Source of the DNA: Curtobacterium sp. MCPF17_002
GTDB lineage: Bacteria; Actinomycetota; Actinomycetes; Actinomycetales; Microbacteriaceae
Length of the DNA stretch: 64,000 nucleotides
Direction: 5' to 3'
NCBI RefSeq assembly: GCF_003234115.2
Contig: NZ_CP126251.1
Coordinates: 868,001-932,000 of the forward strand
The position numbers and the translations under genes are program-made. Positions 61,791 through 64,000 of the stretch are shown in pieces (positions within the stretch are counted from its first letter, which is position 1; the number at the start of each line of letters is the position of its first letter). The notes beneath the pieces are model-generated. The model was given only the letters and a program-made list of their open reading frames with translations, did not search any database and was not told the DNA's origin.

Positions 61791-62306
61791 ATGACGGCAC
61801 TCCTGCGCCCGCGGCCGATCACGAAGCACGACGACACCAGCGCGTTCGACTGCGGGAAGCCCTCCCTGACGAGCTGGCTCCAGATCAGAGCGATCCGGAA
61901 CGAAGCCGGAGGGGCCTCCCGGACGTTCATCTCGGTCGACCAGGAGACGGACCGGGTCGCCGGGTACTACTGCTTGTCGGCGAGTTCGCTCCGCTCGGAA
62001 GATGCGCCCGGCGCCCTCCGGCGGAACATGCCCGATCCGATTCCGGTCGTTCTCATCGGACGGTTGGCCGTGGACTCCGAGTTCCAGGGCATGGGACTCG
62101 GTGCGAGTCTGCTGCAGGATGCGCTCCTCAAGAGCATCGAGGCTTCACGGTTGGTCGGGGCCCGCGCGGTCATCGTCTACGCGCTCGACGACGATGCAGT
62201 CGCGTTCTACGAGCGATACGGATTCTCACGGGTCCCCGAGACGGCGCGCTGCATGTACCTGCTGATCGCCGACGCCGAATCGACAATCGCATCCGCGGCG
62301 CGCTGA
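61791..62306 (+). CDS. GNAT-family toxin (TacT-type)
   Basis: A 171-residue acetyltransferase. TacT-type toxins acetylate the amino group of aminoacyl-tRNA and block translation. The N terminus has the TacT-like FDCGKPSLTSWL, and the acetyl-CoA loop is VVLIGRLAVDSEFQGMGLGA followed by SLLQDAL; the C-terminal FYERYGFSRVPE carries the conserved Tyr. It is placed directly after the DUF1778 antitoxin with a 3-nt gap. No frame damage is seen, so the pair looks functional. Confidence 0.88.
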   Translation: MTALLRPRPITKHDDTSAFDCGKPSLTSWLQIRAIRNEAGGASRTFISVDQETDRVAGYYCLSASSLRSEDAPGALRRNMPDPIPVVLIGRLAVDSEFQGMGLGASLLQDALLKSIEASRLVGARAVIVYALDDDAVAFYERYGFSRVPETARCMYLLIADAESTIASAAR

Positions 62307-62395
62307 CCCGGGGACCGCATCCGGGCCACGATGGGCTTCGAGCGACGCACCTGAGGCACTAGGTTGGCGCTGAGCCGCACAACGAGGAGGCCTCC

Positions 62396-62857
62396 ATGTC
62401 GTACGTCGTCGACTTCGAGAACGTGTCAACCGTGGGAGTCGAGTCCTCGCCCGTGACCGACGCGCTCGCAGGCCTCCGCGCGAACGAGGCGCGGTACTTC
62501 ATGAACAAGTACGACCACGTCTTCACGACGCACCCGGCGGCGGACGTCCCGGACCTCGTCGACTACGTCGCCCGTGTGCTCGAGGACGAGCGCGGCATCG
62601 TGATCAGCTCGCCGCCCCTCGAGGCGACCGAAGTGCTCGTCGACGGGGTCCGGTGGACGTACGTCTTCTACGAGTCCGGTCTCGCCATCAACGTGCTGTA
62701 CACGCTCGATCCCGGTGGGAAGCGTGCTGTCGGCTTCAAGCTGTCGGACGGCATGGAAGTGCCGGATGAGCTCGGCGCCTTCAAGTTCGCGCGACAGAAG
62801 TCGAAGCTCGCGGGGACGATCCGGGGCTCGTACTTCGTCGTCAAGGGCGAGTACTGA
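62396..62857 (+). CDS. Uncharacterised soluble protein
   Basis: A 153-residue protein I cannot place in a family. No membrane helix or signal is seen; it mixes strands and helices (MSYVVDFENVSTVGVESS; ALAGLRANEARYFMNKYDHV; VRWTYVFYESGLAINVLYTL). The ribosome binding site GAGGAGG is strong, and codon usage is GC-rich like the core. It stands alone after the toxin-antitoxin pair. Confidence 0.6.
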   Translation: MSYVVDFENVSTVGVESSPVTDALAGLRANEARYFMNKYDHVFTTHPAADVPDLVDYVARVLEDERGIVISSPPLEATEVLVDGVRWTYVFYESGLAINVLYTLDPGGKRAVGFKLSDGMEVPDELGAFKFARQKSKLAGTIRGSYFVVKGEY

Positions 62858-62951
62858 CTCCCACTCGACCTACAACATGTTTGGCTCCGGTGCCGATGTC
62901 CGTCAGGCTTGTCCGACGATCAAGACGGCGGGCAGGACATGGAGCACGACG

Positions 62952-63152
62952 ATGACGACTATGACGAAGAACACGATGCACGGACTGTTCGTCGGACTCA
63001 CCGGGGACACGTCTCGTGCCCGAGCGATGCGCATCGTGCTGCAGGAGAAGCGCGCAACTGCCACGCAGACGAAGGCACGCCTCCAGGGCTCGATGTCAGC
63101 TCCGGGGACGTGCTCGCATTCGCCGCTGCGGACTTGTTCAGCGGGCCAGTAG
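62952..63152 (+). pseudogene. Short frame, possibly the 5' part of a frameshifted gene
   Basis: A 66-residue frame beginning MTTMTKNTMHGLFVGLTGDT with GC-rich third codon positions up to about 63090, after which the frame looks non-coding. The next gene begins in the -1 frame at almost the same point. A single-base deletion, or programmed -1 frameshifting, could join them. A separate very small protein is also possible. Confidence 0.35.
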
Positions 63153-63451
63153 CATCACCGCGCACCTTGGCTGAGTACGAGGAAGTCGTTCCGGGCTCTG
63201 CCCGACAGCTCATTGAATGTCACCTCCGAAGTGAAGGCGTTGCGGCTGACGCAATCGAACGACTCAGCAGGGCCGAGGCGACTTCGGTGTCGGTCGGAGC
63301 CATCGGGGCCCAGCTGCTCACGCTCAGCGCCTTGGCGGCCGGCCTGATCTTGATCGTCACGGGGCACGCCGGTATCGCGCTTGCCGTGATGTTCCCTGGC
63401 ATCTTGAGTGCCGGCTCGCAGATCATCAGCGCAGCTCGGCGAACCGGGTAG
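63110..63451 (+). CDS. DUF2335-like small membrane protein
   Basis: A 113-residue protein with the DUF2335-like pattern RTLAEYEEVVPGSARQLIE followed by two hydrophobic segments (about 68-85 and 89-108; LLTLSALAAGLILIVTGHAG). The function is unknown. GTG 63110 has no ribosome binding site and the frame remains open back to 62909, so the true N terminus is uncertain and may come from the preceding -1-shifted frame. Codon third positions are less GC-rich than core genes, hinting at transfer. Confidence 0.5.
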   Translation: MLAFAAADLFSGPVASPRTLAEYEEVVPGSARQLIECHLRSEGVAADAIERLSRAEATSVSVGAIGAQLLTLSALAAGLILIVTGHAGIALAVMFPGILSAGSQIISAARRTG

Positions 63452-63543
63452 CGGACGGAGGACTGCAACCGGTTCTGGCCGTTGCACGCACATGTTGAGT
63501 GCACGCGGAACCCACCGACCTAGCGTCGAGGGTGGGAGGCATC

Positions 63544-63984
63544 GTGAAGTACATCCACTACGACGGCACGGAGATCATGACCGGGGACGAGATCGCCGAC
63601 GCGCTCCTCGACTACGCGGCGATCCTCGGCGCGAACGGACGCACGGACACGGTGGCGATCCCCGCGGTGGCCGACGACGGCTCGGTGACGCGCACGACGG
63701 TCCTGATCGGCCCCGCGAGCGAACTCACGCTGAGCGCCGCTCCGGACGACGAGCTCGAGCCGGAGGACCACGTGTTCATCCGGCACCTGCGCGACGCGTC
63801 CGAGCGGGCGGGGGTGAAGCGGCCGGTCGACGCGGACGGCGGGTTCCGGTTCCGCGGCGCCGACGAGCCGGACAGGAGCGCCCGCGACCGCAATCCGCCC
63901 GGCGTCGACCAGGCCCCTGGCGTGGACCAGGTCCCCGGCGCGGACCGGGGCTCTAACGTCGACCAGGTCACCGACCTGTCCTGA
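63544..63984 (+). CDS. Uncharacterised protein with repetitive tail
   Basis: A 146-residue protein I do not recognise. The first 65 residues (VKYIHYDGTEIMTGDEIADA; ALLDYAAILGANGRTDTVAI) look like a compact alpha/beta domain; the C-terminal 30 residues repeat GVDQ-like units. GTG 63544 has GGGAGG 8 nt upstream; the ATG at 63499 lacks a site. Confidence 0.6.
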   Translation: MKYIHYDGTEIMTGDEIADALLDYAAILGANGRTDTVAIPAVADDGSVTRTTVLIGPASELTLSAAPDDELEPEDHVFIRHLRDASERAGVKRPVDADGGFRFRGADEPDRSARDRNPPGVDQAPGVDQVPGADRGSNVDQVTDLS

Positions 63985-64000
63985 GACGACGGAAGCCGCC

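Noticed and set aside
62909..63109. N-terminal part of the 62909-63451 frame as real protein
   Set aside because: Its sequence is rich in Asp/His/Arg with poor third-position GC, while the alternative frame over the same bases looks coding.

Overview
The window is a very GC-rich (roughly 70%), almost fully coding chromosome segment from a high-GC Gram-positive bacterium. A mycothiol S-conjugate amidase, the eno / DivIC-like / DUF501 / type II NADH dehydrogenase order, many GTG starts and leaderless promoters point to Actinobacteria, most likely Microbacteriaceae of the Curtobacterium type. The family placement is inference from gene content, not a database match. No prophage, insertion sequence, CRISPR array, rRNA operon or replication origin is visible.

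Layout. 1-5.0 kb (+): rplY (Ctc/L25), pth and mfd. 5.3-13.4 kb: nhaA (-), mazG, hisS, eno, a DivIC-like protein, DUF501 and ndh (+). A probable minus-strand small RNA with a near-consensus promoter lies between mazG and hisS. 13.5-16.8 kb: an unusual tRNA with anticodon UAA, a ThrE-type exporter, and an acyl-CoA ligase (-). 16.9-25.2 kb: an Ig-like/multi-membrane protein (-), lemA-htpX (+), a YcaQ-type protein (-), an AI-2E family permease (+) and ilvA (+). 25.3-31 kb: greA and a DUF4307-like protein (-), mca plus a small membrane protein (+), trhA (-), uppS (+) and a class V aminotransferase (+). 31-45 kb: phoH (+), then a minus-strand cluster fumC, carbonic anhydrase, DUF4245-like and xseB, separated from xseA by an opposite-strand esterase; ispH and a membrane protein (+); a divergent TetR/oxidoreductase pair; an M18 aminopeptidase and fba (-); glpX (+); rmuC (-).

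46.6-57.2 kb holds a nine-gene, head-to-tail myo-inositol catabolic operon: iolC, a Cgl0159-type aldolase, mmsA/iolA, iolB, iolD, iolE, iolG, an iolH-like gene and a transaldolase-family gene. Most junctions overlap by a few bases. A tautomerase gene and a divergent GntR/UTRA regulator follow. Three matching TGTC-N2-GACA palindromes lie at the iolC promoter, upstream of the tautomerase and at the regulator's own promoter, so a small autoregulated regulon can be read directly from the DNA. No transporter is encoded in the operon.

58.6-64 kb: an SRPBCC protein, a DEDDh exonuclease, an uncharacterised protein and ychF. After these comes an accessory-looking tail with a TacA/TacT-type toxin-antitoxin pair, orphan proteins and a possibly frameshifted membrane protein.

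Intergenic DNA is unusually structured. There is a dispersed palindrome family built on CTGGAGGCGCG/CGCGCCTCCAG at 3' ends of genes, several other strong bidirectional hairpins, a 54-bp direct repeat, and short tandem arrays with 7-, 8-, 19- and 23-bp units. Many genes carry a TAnnnT hexamer whose first base is 12-15 nt before the start codon, the arrangement expected for leaderless mRNAs.
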